Shown here: piece by piece, positions 1-10,401 of the stretch
Layout of the letters: each line of letters begins with the position of its first letter
Numbering within the stretch: position 1 is the stretch's first letter
Assembly (NCBI GenBank): GCA_023265995.1
Contig: JAHFSA010000004.1
Span: 1-32,339 of the forward strand
Reading direction: 5' to 3'
DNA length: 32,339 bases
Source of the DNA: Perlucidibaca sp.
GTDB taxonomy: Bacteria > Pseudomonadota > Gammaproteobacteria > Pseudomonadales > Moraxellaceae
Notes under the pieces: generated by a model
What the model saw: only the letters and a program-made list of their open reading frames with translations
The model's database searches: none
What the model was told of the DNA's origin: nothing
Translations under genes and position numbers: made by a program

Positions 1-386
1 TTGAGACCGCGGGCGAAAGCCTTCATGGTCACGAAGCGGGTCTGCGGCATCGGGCCGTCGACGGAGTCGACGAGCAGGCAGACGGAGTCGACCATGGACA
101 GCACGCGCTCGACTTCACCGCCGAAGTCGGCGTGACCCGGGGTGTCGACGATGTTGATGCGGTACTCCTGGCCGTCACGGGCATCCGTCCAGCGGATGGC
201 GGTGTTCTTGGCCAGAATGGTGATCCCGCGTTCCTTTTCCAGATCGTTGGAGTCCATCACGCGTTCAACGTCGTTGCCGCGATCACCGAAGGTGCCGGAC
301 TGCTGCAGGAGCTTGTCGACCAGCGTGGTCTTGCCATGGTCAACGTGGGCGATGATTGCGATGTTGCGAATTTGCTTGATGGACAC
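1..386 (-). CDS. typA: Ribosome-associated GTPase TypA/BipA (N-terminal part, cut by window edge)
   Basis: TypA (BipA) is a translational GTPase of the EF-G/LepA class that binds the 70S ribosome and helps stress adaptation and ribosome assembly. Only the first 128 residues or so are present. Read on the minus strand from a GTG at 384-386, the protein begins [20 protein letters not shown]. The P-loop AHVDHGKTT and the G3 motif DTPGH, followed by [10 protein letters not shown], are both visible, as is the switch-region text [23 protein letters not shown], which is split here only by reading. The GTG start is preferred because the family normally begins at this point and no in-frame ATG lies just upstream; the ribosome site is weak (CAGAG). 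A -10-like TATACT lies about 40 bases upstream. The rest of the gene lies to the left of the window. Confidence 0.95.
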   Translation of the reverse strand, partial: MSIKQIRNIAIIAHVDHGKTTLVDKLLQQSGTFGDRGNDVERVMDSNDLEKERGITILAKNTAIRWTDARDGQEYRINIVDTPGHADFGGEVERVLSMVDSVCLLVDSVDGPMPQTRFVTMKAFARGL

Positions 387-422
387 GTCAGTCTCTGCAA
401 AGCGATCAAAAATTGGGCGCGA

Positions 423-428
423 AGTATA
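423..428 (-). promoter_or_regulatory. Probable -10 element for typA
   Basis: On the minus strand the hexamer TATACT lies 37 bases before the typA GTG, in the only AT-leaning part of this gap. It matches five of six bases of the sigma-70 -10 consensus. The hexamer 17 bases upstream (CAGACC) is a poor -35, so the assignment rests on the -10 and its position. Confidence 0.45.
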
Positions 429-467
429 CCCGAGAGTTGATGACAGGTCTGCATAGTCTGCAAAAAC

Positions 468-496
468 AAAAGGGCCGCTCAATGAGCGGCCCTTTT
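468..496 (-). terminator. Intrinsic terminator after the oprF-like gene
   Basis: A 13-bp inverted repeat (468-480 with 484-496, loop 481-483) has a GC core, GGGCCGCTC, and A/T ends. On the minus strand it is followed by TTTTGTTTTTG, so it fits termination of the porin transcript that ends at 519. It also separates that transcript from typA. Confidence 0.85.
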
Positions 497-518
497 GGCG
501 AACGTTACCGCAAGAAGA

Positions 519-1565
519 TTACTTCTTGACGGTGACCTTCACTTCGCCGGCGGCAACAGCCACGGTGCGGCGGTTCTGGGCACGGCCATCGACAGTCTTG
601 TTGTCGGCGACCGGCTGGCTGGCGCCATAGCCCTTCGAGGCGATGCGGTCAGCAGCGATGCCGTACTTGTCCGAGAGGACCTTGGCAACGGCGTCGGCAC
701 GCGACTGGCTCAGCTTGTCGTTGAGACCGGCGGAACCGCGCGAGTCGGTGTGACCCTGGATTTCGACCTTGGCGGTCGGGTAATCGGTCAGCAGCTTGGC
801 AACGGCTTCGATGTCGCCGTTGTACTGGGCCTTGACGACCGACTTGTTGGTGTCGAACAGCACGCGAATTTCCTTGGTGACCGTTTCGGTCAGGACCTTC
901 GGGCAGCCGTTTTCGTCAACAACCAGGTTGCGCGGGGTGCCCGGGCACTTGTCGACGCTGTTGGCAACGCCGTCCTGGTCGTCATCGCCGTCAACAACCG
1001 GAGCGACAACAGCCGGAGCCACGGCAGCGGCCTTCTTGGCACCGAAGCCGTAGAGCACGCCGAGGGAGGCGATGCCGTCGTGATCGCTTTCCTGCATGTC
1101 TTCAACGCCACGCAGTTCACCGCGCAGAGCGAGGTTGTCGGTCAGCTGGTAGAAGGCGCCGACAGCAGCGTTGGCGATGGTGTGTTCGGCGTACTTGCCG
1201 CCACCGTTGCCGGTGCCGCGATCCAGACCGCCACCGACGAGAACGTACGGCTGCAGCTTGGAGTCAGCGTTGAAACGGTAGTAGGCGTCCAGAGTGGCCG
1301 CTTCGTAGCGGACATCTTCACCCATGGAGCGGCTCAGCGGGTTGGACTGGGCGTAGCGCAGTTCAACGCCGACGTTCGGCACGACACGGTAGCCGAGAGC
1401 GAACGAGGCTTCGTAGTCGTCACGCAGGTCGGAGTTGGTGTCGAAGTTGTCGTTGTCGAAGACGTGGTAGCCAACCATCGGGCTGACAGTGAGTTCGGCA
1501 TGGGCTGCCATGGCGGCAGTGGCCATCAGCGTTGCCACAGCGAGGCGATGCAGTTTCATAGTCAT
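519..1565 (-). CDS. oprF: OprF/OmpA-family outer-membrane porin with peptidoglycan-binding domain
   Basis: This is a 348-residue major outer-membrane protein that ties the outer membrane to peptidoglycan and may act as a slow porin. Residues 1-23 form a signal peptide ending AHA|E. Residues 24 to about 176 alternate as in an eight-stranded beta-barrel. An Ala/Pro/Val linker follows, then a calcium-type acidic stretch (DGDDDQDG, about 192-199) with a cysteine pair (C207, C221) as in OprF. Residues about 233-340 form the OmpA C-terminal domain, with GHTDSRG (D274) and R289 as the diaminopimelate-binding pair. The start at 1565 (MTMKL) is chosen because AAAGGAC lies just upstream; an open frame to 1742 has no such site and would bury the signal peptide. 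The symbol rests on family resemblance; ompA would be equally fair. Confidence 0.93.
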   Translation of the reverse strand: MTMKLHRLAVATLMATAAMAAHAELTVSPMVGYHVFDNDNFDTNSDLRDDYEASFALGYRVVPNVGVELRYAQSNPLSRSMGEDVRYEAATLDAYYRFNADSKLQPYVLVGGGLDRGTGNGGGKYAEHTIANAAVGAFYQLTDNLALRGELRGVEDMQESDHDGIASLGVLYGFGAKKAAAVAPAVVAPVVDGDDDQDGVANSVDKCPGTPRNLVVDENGCPKVLTETVTKEIRVLFDTNKSVVKAQYNGDIEAVAKLLTDYPTAKVEIQGHTDSRGSAGLNDKLSQSRADAVAKVLSDKYGIAADRIASKGYGASQPVADNKTVDGRAQNRRTVAVAAGEVKVTVKK

Positions 1566-1602
1566 CTTGTCCTTTATTAGAAGGTAGTACAATCGCGGTA
1601 CA

Positions 1603-1631
1603 AGAGTAGAAACCTCGACCTGATCAGTCAA
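1603..1631 (-). promoter_or_regulatory. Sigma-70-type promoter of the oprF-like gene
   Basis: On the minus strand TTGACT (1626-1631), a 17-base spacer and TACTCT (1603-1608) form a good sigma-70 promoter. Transcription would begin near 1596, leaving a leader of about 30 bases before the AAAGGAC ribosome site. It lies in the 147-base gap divergent from hslO. Confidence 0.6.
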
Positions 1632-1712
1632 GGAGCTACGTCGGTTGATAAACAACGCGGTAATCGTGTCACGGTTTACCCATGAAATGTAAGTCCTTTT
1701 CGAGAGAAACAC

Positions 1713-2588
1713 ATGCCAAGTGACAGCCTGCAGCGCTTCCATTTTCGCGATAGTCCGGTGCGTGGGGAGCTATGCCAGTTGACGCAATCTTATCGCGAAG
1801 TTCTTGCGCGACATGATTATCCCCTGCCTGTACAGGTCCTTCTCGGCCAGGCCATGGCGGCTGTTGCGCTCATGGCCAGCATGCTCAAGCTCGAAGGCAG
1901 TCTGATCCTGCAGATCCAGGGCGACGGTCCGCTCTCGCTGCTGGTGGCGGAGAGCAACGAGCGCGGCGAGCTGCGCGCGATTGCCCGCTACGATCACGAG
2001 GCGGTCATTGCCGGCGACGAGTGGACGGCACTCACCGGCCAGGGCCAGCTGGTGCTGACCATTGATCCCGACGAGGGCCAGCGCTACCAGGGCATCGTGC
2101 CGCTCGAGGGTGGCTCGCTGGCGGCGGCGCTGGGTCATTACTTCCAGCAGTCCGAGCAGCTGCCGACCGAATTCTTCCTGTTCGCTGACAGCCAGGCCGC
2201 CGGCGGCCTCATGCTGCAGGTGCTGCCCGGCCATGATGATGGCGATGATCCCGATCTCTGGCCGCGCAGTGTCAATCTGGCCGGCACGCTGAGGGCGGAG
2301 GAGGTTCTCGCCCTGTCCATCGAGGAGGTGCTCTATCGCCTCTATCACGAGGAATCGATCGAGCTGTTCTCGGCGCATCCGCTGGCATTCAAGTGCACCT
2401 GCTCGCGGGCACGCAGCGAGAACGCGCTGCGCTCCATCGACATGGACGAACTGCGCGCCATCGTGCGCGAACAGGGCGGTTTCATCGAGGTCGATTGCCA
2501 GTTCTGCCATCAGCGCTATCGTTTCGACAGCGTCGATGTCGAGCAGCTCGCCCACGATGCGCTGACCGGCACGGACAGCCTGCAGTAA
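1713..2588 (+). CDS. hslO: Redox-regulated holdase chaperone Hsp33
   Basis: Hsp33 is a cytoplasmic chaperone switched on by oxidative unfolding: zinc is released from four C-terminal cysteines and disulphides form. The 291-residue length matches the family. The four cysteines are in the expected pattern, C228-x-C230 (KCTCSR) and C262-x-x-C265 (CQFC), in a redox-switch domain after the substrate-binding body. Starting at 1713 gives MPSDSLQRFHFRDSPVRGEL, which is the family's usual opening; the ribosome site is weak (GAGAG). The gene is divergent from the porin gene and convergent with the envZ-like gene, 18 bases apart, with no obvious terminator between them. Its place next to the EnvZ/OmpR pair and tex is as in Pseudomonas, from memory. 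Confidence 0.96.
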   Translation: MPSDSLQRFHFRDSPVRGELCQLTQSYREVLARHDYPLPVQVLLGQAMAAVALMASMLKLEGSLILQIQGDGPLSLLVAESNERGELRAIARYDHEAVIAGDEWTALTGQGQLVLTIDPDEGQRYQGIVPLEGGSLAAALGHYFQQSEQLPTEFFLFADSQAAGGLMLQVLPGHDDGDDPDLWPRSVNLAGTLRAEEVLALSIEEVLYRLYHEESIELFSAHPLAFKCTCSRARSENALRSIDMDELRAIVREQGGFIEVDCQFCHQRYRFDSVDVEQLAHDALTGTDSLQ

Positions 2589-2606
2589 GTTTTGGCGTCG
2601 GACCGG

Positions 2607-3956
2607 TCAGCTCGCCGGGCGCAGCCCGACCGGCAGCCGGATGCGGATGTGCAGGCCGCCCTCGGGATGGTTTTCCAGGGTCAGGCCTCCGTTGTGCTGG
2701 CGCACGATGCGGGCAACGATGGCCAGTCCGAGGCCGGAGCCCTGCGAGGTGCGCGCCTGTTCGCCGCGCTGGAAGGGTTCGAGCAGCTCCTGCACGCGTG
2801 TCGGATCAATGCCGGGGCCGTGGTCGCGGCAATGCAGCAGGACCTGGCTGCCGATCAGCTCAGTGCGCAGCTCCACCGGCCCGGCGCCATAGCGATTGGC
2901 GTTCTGCAGCAGATTGGCGAGCAGGCGCTTGAACGACAGTCTGCGCAGCAGCAGCGGCGGAATCTCTCCAGCCTCCAGCCTGACCTCGATCTGGTGCTCG
3001 AACTGCTGTGCCACGTCCTGCAGCAGGGCATTGAGGTCAACGCTCTCGCGCTGCTCCTCCGAACCGTCACGCATGAAGGCAATGAACTGATCGAGGATGG
3101 CATCCATGTCCTCGACGTCGGCGATCATGCCGTGGGCCAGGTCGCGGTCGCTCATCATCTCGGCGGTCAGGCGCATGCGTGTCAGCGGCGTGCGCAGGTC
3201 ATGCGAGATGCCGGCGAGCATGACCGTGCGCTCGCGTTCGGCCTGATGGATCTGCTGGGTCATGAGGTTGAAGGCACGATTGACGGCGCGGATTTCGGTC
3301 GGGCCGCTATAGATGTCGAGCTGCGTGCTGTGCAGGCCGCGCCCGACGCGGATGGCAGCCAGCTGCAGGCGCTTGAGCGGGCGGTTGAGCTGTCGCGCCA
3401 GCACCACGATGGCCATGATGGCCATGAGCGGCACGCCCATCACCCAGCCGATGATGATGCCGGGGCTGTACTGCTGGATGAAGCTGAGCTCTTCCGAGAC
3501 CCACATGGGTGTCCTGGTCGGCGCGCTGACCCACAGTGTCGGCACCGGCTTGAACTGGAAGTAGACCTGCGAGGTCTGGCCGAGCTCGACGCGCAGCTGT
3601 TTCTCGAAGCGGTCGGTGAAGATTTCCGCGAACCACTTGTCACGCGGTCCCGGGAACTGCGTCGGGTCGCGCACCACCACCATGTTGCCGAAACGCAGCA
3701 GGGCGGCATCAATGTCGGTCGCGTCGGGGCTGCCGCTGGCTTCGGCATCGCGCAGCATTTTCAGGCGCAGCGCCGAGGTATGGGCATGTTGGCGGATTTC
3801 CGGCAGATACAGGTTCTGCCAGAAGAAGGCGATCGACAGGGCCTGGCTGACCAGCACCACGATGCCGATGACCAGCGTCGTGCGCATGACGCTGGAGCGC
3901 GGCTTCAGCCATTGCAGCAGGCCGCGCTTGCGGCCCTTGGCATCGCGGCGGGCCAT
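2607..3956 (-). CDS. envZ: EnvZ/AmgS-type membrane sensor histidine kinase
   Basis: This is a 449-residue inner-membrane histidine kinase that would phosphorylate the response regulator encoded just upstream. A first membrane segment lies at about 26-46, a periplasmic domain at 47-165, a second membrane segment at about 166-188 and a HAMP linker at about 189-240. The phosphoacceptor is H252 in GISHDLRTPLTRMR. The ATP-binding domain shows the N box (NLLQNANRYG, 348-357), the G1 box (DHGPGI, 378-383) and the G2 box (GSGLGLAI, 406-413). All catalytic motifs are intact. The start lies one base after the ompR-like stop codon, so the two are translationally coupled. In Pseudomonas the equivalent pair, AmgS/AmgR, handles envelope stress and aminoglycoside tolerance; that role is inferred here from context. 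Confidence 0.95.
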   Translation of the reverse strand: MARRDAKGRKRGLLQWLKPRSSVMRTTLVIGIVVLVSQALSIAFFWQNLYLPEIRQHAHTSALRLKMLRDAEASGSPDATDIDAALLRFGNMVVVRDPTQFPGPRDKWFAEIFTDRFEKQLRVELGQTSQVYFQFKPVPTLWVSAPTRTPMWVSEELSFIQQYSPGIIIGWVMGVPLMAIMAIVVLARQLNRPLKRLQLAAIRVGRGLHSTQLDIYSGPTEIRAVNRAFNLMTQQIHQAERERTVMLAGISHDLRTPLTRMRLTAEMMSDRDLAHGMIADVEDMDAILDQFIAFMRDGSEEQRESVDLNALLQDVAQQFEHQIEVRLEAGEIPPLLLRRLSFKRLLANLLQNANRYGAGPVELRTELIGSQVLLHCRDHGPGIDPTRVQELLEPFQRGEQARTSQGSGLGLAIVARIVRQHNGGLTLENHPEGGLHIRIRLPVGLRPAS

Positions 3957-3957
3957 G

Positions 3958-4692
3958 TCAGCCCTGGCCGTCCGGCACGAAGACGTAGCCCACGCCCCAG
4001 ACGGTCTGGATGTAACGGGCGGCGGAGGGATTGGTCTCGATCAGGCGGCGCAGGCGCGAGACCTGGACGTCGATGGAACGCTCCATGGCGCCCCATTCAC
4101 GGCCGCGTGCCAGCACCATGAGCTTGTCGCGCGTGAGCGGTTCGCGCGGATGCTGGACCAGGGCCTTGAGCACGGCGAACTCGCCGGTGGTGAGGCTGAC
4201 GCTCTCGCCTTCGCGGGTCAGCTGGCGGGTCGACAGATCCAGCGTCCAGTGACCGAAGCTGATGACTTCGCTGACCTGCGAGGGTGCGCCCGGCAGCTCG
4301 CGCGCCTGCCGGCGCAGCACGGCCTTCATGCGTGCCAGCAGCTCCTGCGGGTTGAACGGCTTGGGCAGGTAGTCATCGGCGCCGGATTCGAGGCCGCTGA
4401 TGCGGTCGCTGTCGGCGCCACGCGCGGTCAGCATGATGATGGGCGTGTTGTTGCCGGACTCGCGCAGGCGGCGGCAGATGGCCAGGCCATCCTCGCCGGG
4501 GAGCATGAAGTCGAGCACGATCAGGGCGAACAGTTCGCGCGCCAGCTGACGGTCCATCTGCAAGGCGTCGGCGACGGTGCGCACGACATAGCCCTGCTCC
4601 TCGAGAAAGCGTTGCAGCAGGTTGCGCAGTCGGACGTCGTCGTCGACGACGAGGATTTTCTGCTGCTCGCTGGTACTGCCGTTCTCCATCAT
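3958..4692 (-). CDS. ompR: OmpR/AmgR-type response regulator
   Basis: This 244-residue DNA-binding response regulator is the partner of the downstream kinase. The receiver domain (about 12-125) has the acidic cluster D17-D19, the phosphoacceptor D61 in VLDFMLPGEDG, T89 and K111 (YLPKPFNP). The C-terminal winged-helix domain (about 140-240) ends with the typical RYIQTVWGVGYVFVPDG. The two ATG codons at the start are adjacent; GGAAGAGG sits just before them, so 4692 is used. The gene is divergent from tex across 160 bases. The protein should act on envelope or osmotic-stress targets, but none can be identified from this window. Confidence 0.95.
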   Translation of the reverse strand: MMENGSTSEQQKILVVDDDVRLRNLLQRFLEEQGYVVRTVADALQMDRQLARELFALIVLDFMLPGEDGLAICRRLRESGNNTPIIMLTARGADSDRISGLESGADDYLPKPFNPQELLARMKAVLRRQARELPGAPSQVSEVISFGHWTLDLSTRQLTREGESVSLTTGEFAVLKALVQHPREPLTRDKLMVLARGREWGAMERSIDVQVSRLRRLIETNPSAARYIQTVWGVGYVFVPDGQG

Positions 4693-4811
4693 GGCCTCTT
4701 CCGGTTGCGGTCTTGCCGCAGTGTACGCAGCTCGCCGGCATTTGAATATGACAGTGGTCGCCCCCTGCCGGCAGCGGTCGCTTCTGGGTGGGTGCGGCAG
4801 GCTCCGGGGGC

Positions 4812-4821
4812 TGCGTATAAT
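4812..4821 (+). promoter_or_regulatory. Probable -10 region of the tex promoter
   Basis: A perfect TATAAT (4816-4821) preceded by TGCG lies 38 bases before the tex start. The -35 at the proper distance (TGCGGC, 4793-4798) is poor. It is the only good -10 on the plus strand in the ompR-tex gap. Confidence 0.5.
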
Positions 4822-4859
4822 CCGGCCTCTTCTGTTTTTTCCAGTTTGCCGAGTTGTCC

Positions 4860-7235
<2,376 letters not shown>

Positions 7236-7291
7236 GATAGCAAGCCCTGATCGGTGCGGCGTGTAGCGCACGAATTCGACTGGAGAACCTG

Positions 7292-8851
7292 ATGGATGCC
7301 ACTCTGAAGCGGCAACTGGCCTGGCTGGAACAGGACCCGTCCTGCCTCCAGGGCATGATGCGCGGCCTCGAGAAGGAGGCCCTGCGCGTGCAGCCGGATG
7401 GCTGGCTGGCGCAGACACCGCATCCGGCGGCACTGGGTTCGACACTGACCCATCCCAACATCACCACGGATTATTCCGAGGCGCTGATCGAGCTCATCAC
7501 GCCGCCGTGCGAGAGCATCGACAGTGCCCTCGGCTGGCTCGATGACCTGCATCGCTACACTTATGCCCATATCGGCAGCGAGCGTCTGTGGGTCAACTCC
7601 ATGCCCTGCAAGCTCGGTCCCGACAGCAACATTCCGCTGGCGCAGTACGGCAGCTCCAACGTCGGGCGCATGAAGACGCTCTACCGCCACGGCCTCGGCA
7701 TACGTTACGGCCGCCGCATGCAGACCATCGCCGGCATTCACTACAACCTGTCCTTCCCGACCGCGTTCTGGCAACGCTGGCACGATCAGGCCGGCGATCA
7801 GGGCGATCTGCAGGATTTCATTTCCGAGCGCTATCTCGGCCTGGTGCGCAACTTCCAGCGTCACAGCTGGCTGCTGCTCTATCTGCTCGGCGCCAGTCCG
7901 GCGGTCTGCGCCACCTTCCTCGCCGGGCGCGAGCACGGTCTGCGTTCACTGCCGTCGGGCACGCTCTATCTGCCCGAGGCGACTTCGCTGCGCATGAGTT
8001 CGCTGGGCTACCAGAACGATGCCCAGTCCGATCTCAAGGTCTCCTACAACGCCCTCGGCGAGTACATCCGCGACCTTGATCGCGCCATCCGCACGCCGTG
8101 GCCGCCTTACGAGGCTGCCGGCGTCATCAAGGACGGCGTCTATCAGCAGATCAATGCCAACATTCTGCAGATCGAGAACGAGTATTACGGACTGGTCCGC
8201 CCCAAGCAGACCATACGCCGTGGCGAGCGTCCGACGCAGGCGCTGACGCGGCGCGGTGTCGAGTATGTCGAGTTGCGCTGCGTCGACCTCGATCCGTTCG
8301 AGCCGCTCGGCATCAGTCACGACAGCGCGCATTTCCTCGAGGTCTTCGCGCTGCACTGCCTGCTCGCCGACAGCCCGCTGTTCAGTGCCGGTGACTATCA
8401 GCGTCTGCCGCTGAACCAGCAGGCCATGGTCGAGCGCGGTCGCGATCCCGAGCTGATGCTGGATGGCGACATTGGCAGCCGCTATTTCCGCGACATGGCC
8501 GCGCGCCTGTTCGCCGAGCTGCTGCCGGTCGCCGTGGTGCTCGATGATGCCCACGCCACCGATGCCTATTCCGCTGCCATAGAGCTGCAGATCGCCAAGC
8601 TCAAGGAGCCGGCGATGACCGGCTCGGCCATGGTGCTGCGTTCGCTGGAAGATCATCAGGGCAGCTTCTACCGCTTTGCCCAGGATCGTGCCGATCGCAT
8701 CCGTGAAGACTTCCTGGCGCGACCGCTGGCGTCCGCCCGCATGGCCGAGCTGTCGGCACTGGCGGCGCGTTCGCTGGGCGATCAGGACGCAATCGAGCAT
8801 GAGCCGCAGCTGCCTTTCGCGGATTACCTCGCCGCCTATTTTGCCAACTGA
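7292..8851 (+). CDS. gshA: Glutamate-cysteine ligase
   Basis: This enzyme joins glutamate and cysteine with ATP to make gamma-glutamylcysteine, the first and limiting step of glutathione synthesis, in the cytoplasm. At 519 residues it matches the gammaproteobacterial type-1 family. Typical text includes GLEKEALRV near residue 25, TLTHPNITTDYSEALIELIT, GLGIRYGRRMQTIAGIHYN and YVELRCVDLDPF. A clear ribosome site (TGGAG) precedes the ATG at 7292. The dsbB gene starts 17 bases after its stop, so the two are probably co-transcribed. That pairs a thiol-buffer gene with a disulphide-forming one. Confidence 0.97.
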   Translation: MDATLKRQLAWLEQDPSCLQGMMRGLEKEALRVQPDGWLAQTPHPAALGSTLTHPNITTDYSEALIELITPPCESIDSALGWLDDLHRYTYAHIGSERLWVNSMPCKLGPDSNIPLAQYGSSNVGRMKTLYRHGLGIRYGRRMQTIAGIHYNLSFPTAFWQRWHDQAGDQGDLQDFISERYLGLVRNFQRHSWLLLYLLGASPAVCATFLAGREHGLRSLPSGTLYLPEATSLRMSSLGYQNDAQSDLKVSYNALGEYIRDLDRAIRTPWPPYEAAGVIKDGVYQQINANILQIENEYYGLVRPKQTIRRGERPTQALTRRGVEYVELRCVDLDPFEPLGISHDSAHFLEVFALHCLLADSPLFSAGDYQRLPLNQQAMVERGRDPELMLDGDIGSRYFRDMAARLFAELLPVAVVLDDAHATDAYSAAIELQIAKLKEPAMTGSAMVLRSLEDHQGSFYRFAQDRADRIREDFLARPLASARMAELSALAARSLGDQDAIEHEPQLPFADYLAAYFAN

Positions 8852-8868
8852 CAACCGGAGTTCGCGCC

Positions 8869-9363
8869 ATGCCCTGGATACCCTCACCGCGCCTCGTCAA
8901 TCTGCTCATCGCCATGACGGCGGCGGCAGCCATGGCGGCGGCGCTTTATCTGCAGCATACCGTCGGTCTTGAGCCGTGCCCGCTGTGCATTTTCCAGCGC
9001 GTGGCCGTGATCAGTGCCGGTGTCATCGCGCTGGTGGCGGCAGTGCACGCTCCGGCGCTGACCGGACGTCGTGTCTATGCCGTGCTGACGGCGCTGGCCG
9101 CCGCCGCCGGGGTCGTTGTCGCCGGGCGTCATGTCTGGCTGCAGCATCTGCCGCTGGATCAGGTTCCGGCCTGTGGCCCAGGCCTCGATTACTGGATGGC
9201 GGCCCTGCCGATGCAGGAGGTGGTGCGTCAGGTCTTCCGTGGTTCGGGCGAGTGCGCCAAGGTTGACTGGACCCTGTTCAATGTCAGTCTGCCGGAGTGG
9301 ACGCTGCTGCTTTTCCTCGGCCTGCTGGCGGCATCGATCTGGCAGTTGCTGCGCCGCAGCTGA
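8869..9363 (+). CDS. dsbB: Disulphide bond formation protein DsbB
   Basis: DsbB is an inner-membrane protein that reoxidises periplasmic DsbA and passes electrons to quinone. The 164-residue product has four predicted membrane segments (about 9-29, 42-62, 68-88, 143-161). The first periplasmic loop holds C37-P-L-C40 and the second holds C102 and C129, so all four redox cysteines are present; R44 follows C40 as expected for the quinone site. The gene probably shares a transcript with gshA. A strong bidirectional terminator follows 26 bases after the stop. Pseudomonas has two DsbB paralogues (DsbB and DsbH); which one this matches cannot be told by eye. Confidence 0.95.
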   Translation: MPWIPSPRLVNLLIAMTAAAAMAAALYLQHTVGLEPCPLCIFQRVAVISAGVIALVAAVHAPALTGRRVYAVLTALAAAAGVVVAGRHVWLQHLPLDQVPACGPGLDYWMAALPMQEVVRQVFRGSGECAKVDWTLFNVSLPEWTLLLFLGLLAASIWQLLRRS

Positions 9364-9389
9364 GCTTGCCCGCGGAGAGCAGCCACAAG

Positions 9390-9422
9390 AAAAAAGACCG
9401 GGCACAGGCCCGGTCTTTTTTT
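9390..9422. terminator. Bidirectional intrinsic terminator between dsbB and the FKBP gene
   Basis: A 9-bp GC-rich stem AGACCGGGC (9395-9403) and its complement (9408-9416) enclose the loop ACAG. It is flanked by six A on the left and seven T on the right, so it works on both strands, ending the gshA-dsbB transcript and the convergent FKBP transcript. Confidence 0.92.
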
Positions 9423-9436
9423 GTCTCGCTTGCAGC

Positions 9437-10213
9437 TTATTTTTTCTTTGCCTTGGCGACGGGCTTGCCCTTCTCGATGCCGAGCAGCTCGACCTTGAAG
9501 GTCAGCACTGCGTTCGGCGGAATCGGACCGGCACCGGCCTCGCCATAAGCCAGGGCCGAGGGCAGGAAGAGTTCGTAGGTCGAGCCTACGGGCATGAGCT
9601 GCAGACCTTCGGTCCAGCCGGCGAGCACCTGGTCGAGCTGGAACACGGCCGGCTCGCCACGATTGTAGGAGCTGTCGAACACGGAGCCGTCGAGGAAGCG
9701 GCCTTCATAGTGCACGCGCACCGTGTCCTTGGCTTTCGGCTTCGGGCCGCTGCCGGTCTTGAGCTCGCGATACTGCAGGCCGGACGCCGTGGTCTTGACG
9801 CCATCGGCCGTGGCATTGGCGGTCAGGAACGCGGCGCCATCACGCGCGTTGCTGGCAGCCTGCTTGGCCAGGTCGGCCTGCATCTGCGCCAGGCGCTGTT
9901 CCTTGTAGCGATTGATGGCCGTGGTGCGCTCCTGCGGCGACAGCAGGCTTTCCTTTTTGTCGAAGGCATCGCGGAATGCGCGCGTATATGTGTCGACATC
10001 GAGGTCGTAGATTTGTTCGGCGCTGCCCTGGCCGCTGAGATAACCCACGCTGTAGGCAAATTGCTCGCGATCGGTTACCGGCTTCTTGCCATTATTGGCG
10101 GCGAGTGCGGGTTTGTTTGCCGGTGCTGCTGCCGGAGCAGAATCCGCGGCCATGACAAAACCGGAAATGGAAGTTGCACTGGCGAGTGCAAGTGAGAGAG
10201 CGAGACGACGCAT
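9437..10213 (-). CDS. FKBP-type periplasmic peptidyl-prolyl isomerase (FkpA/Mip-like)
   Basis: This 258-residue protein would speed proline cis-trans isomerisation during folding of exported proteins. Residues 1 to about 22 form a signal peptide (MRRLALSLALAS ... VMA|A). An Ala/Pro linker follows, then the helical FKBP N-terminal dimerisation domain (about 46-135) and the FKBP catalytic domain (about 142-247), with VRVHYEGRFLDGSVFDSS, LAGWTEGLQLMPVG and IPPNAVLTFKVELL. The tail is lysine-rich (KAKKK). The start at 10213 is chosen because GGGGA lies eight bases upstream and it exposes the signal peptide; an ATG ten codons earlier has no such site. In P. aeruginosa the equivalent gene is next to algP, as here, from memory. 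Confidence 0.93.
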   Translation of the reverse strand: MRRLALSLALASATSISGFVMAADSAPAAAPANKPALAANNGKKPVTDREQFAYSVGYLSGQGSAEQIYDLDVDTYTRAFRDAFDKKESLLSPQERTTAINRYKEQRLAQMQADLAKQAASNARDGAAFLTANATADGVKTTASGLQYRELKTGSGPKPKAKDTVRVHYEGRFLDGSVFDSSYNRGEPAVFQLDQVLAGWTEGLQLMPVGSTYELFLPSALAYGEAGAGPIPPNAVLTFKVELLGIEKGKPVAKAKKK

Positions 10214-10401
10214 TGGATTTCCCCGGAAGAAATTCTGATTCACGACGAGGCGAGCATAAGGGCAAGCATTGTGTGATTGCCACTCCGCGAAAAAAAAGCA
10301 CTGACACCGACAAAATGCACGAATGATTCACGCGTTGTTCTCGCTTTTTTAAAACCCATGGATTAACTTCACCAATGCAACAACCAAGAGAGGACATCTC
10401 C

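Noticed and set aside
1566-1742. Upstream extension of the oprF-like gene to an ATG at 1742
   Set aside because: It would bury the signal peptide, overlap hslO and cross the predicted promoter, and it has no ribosome site.
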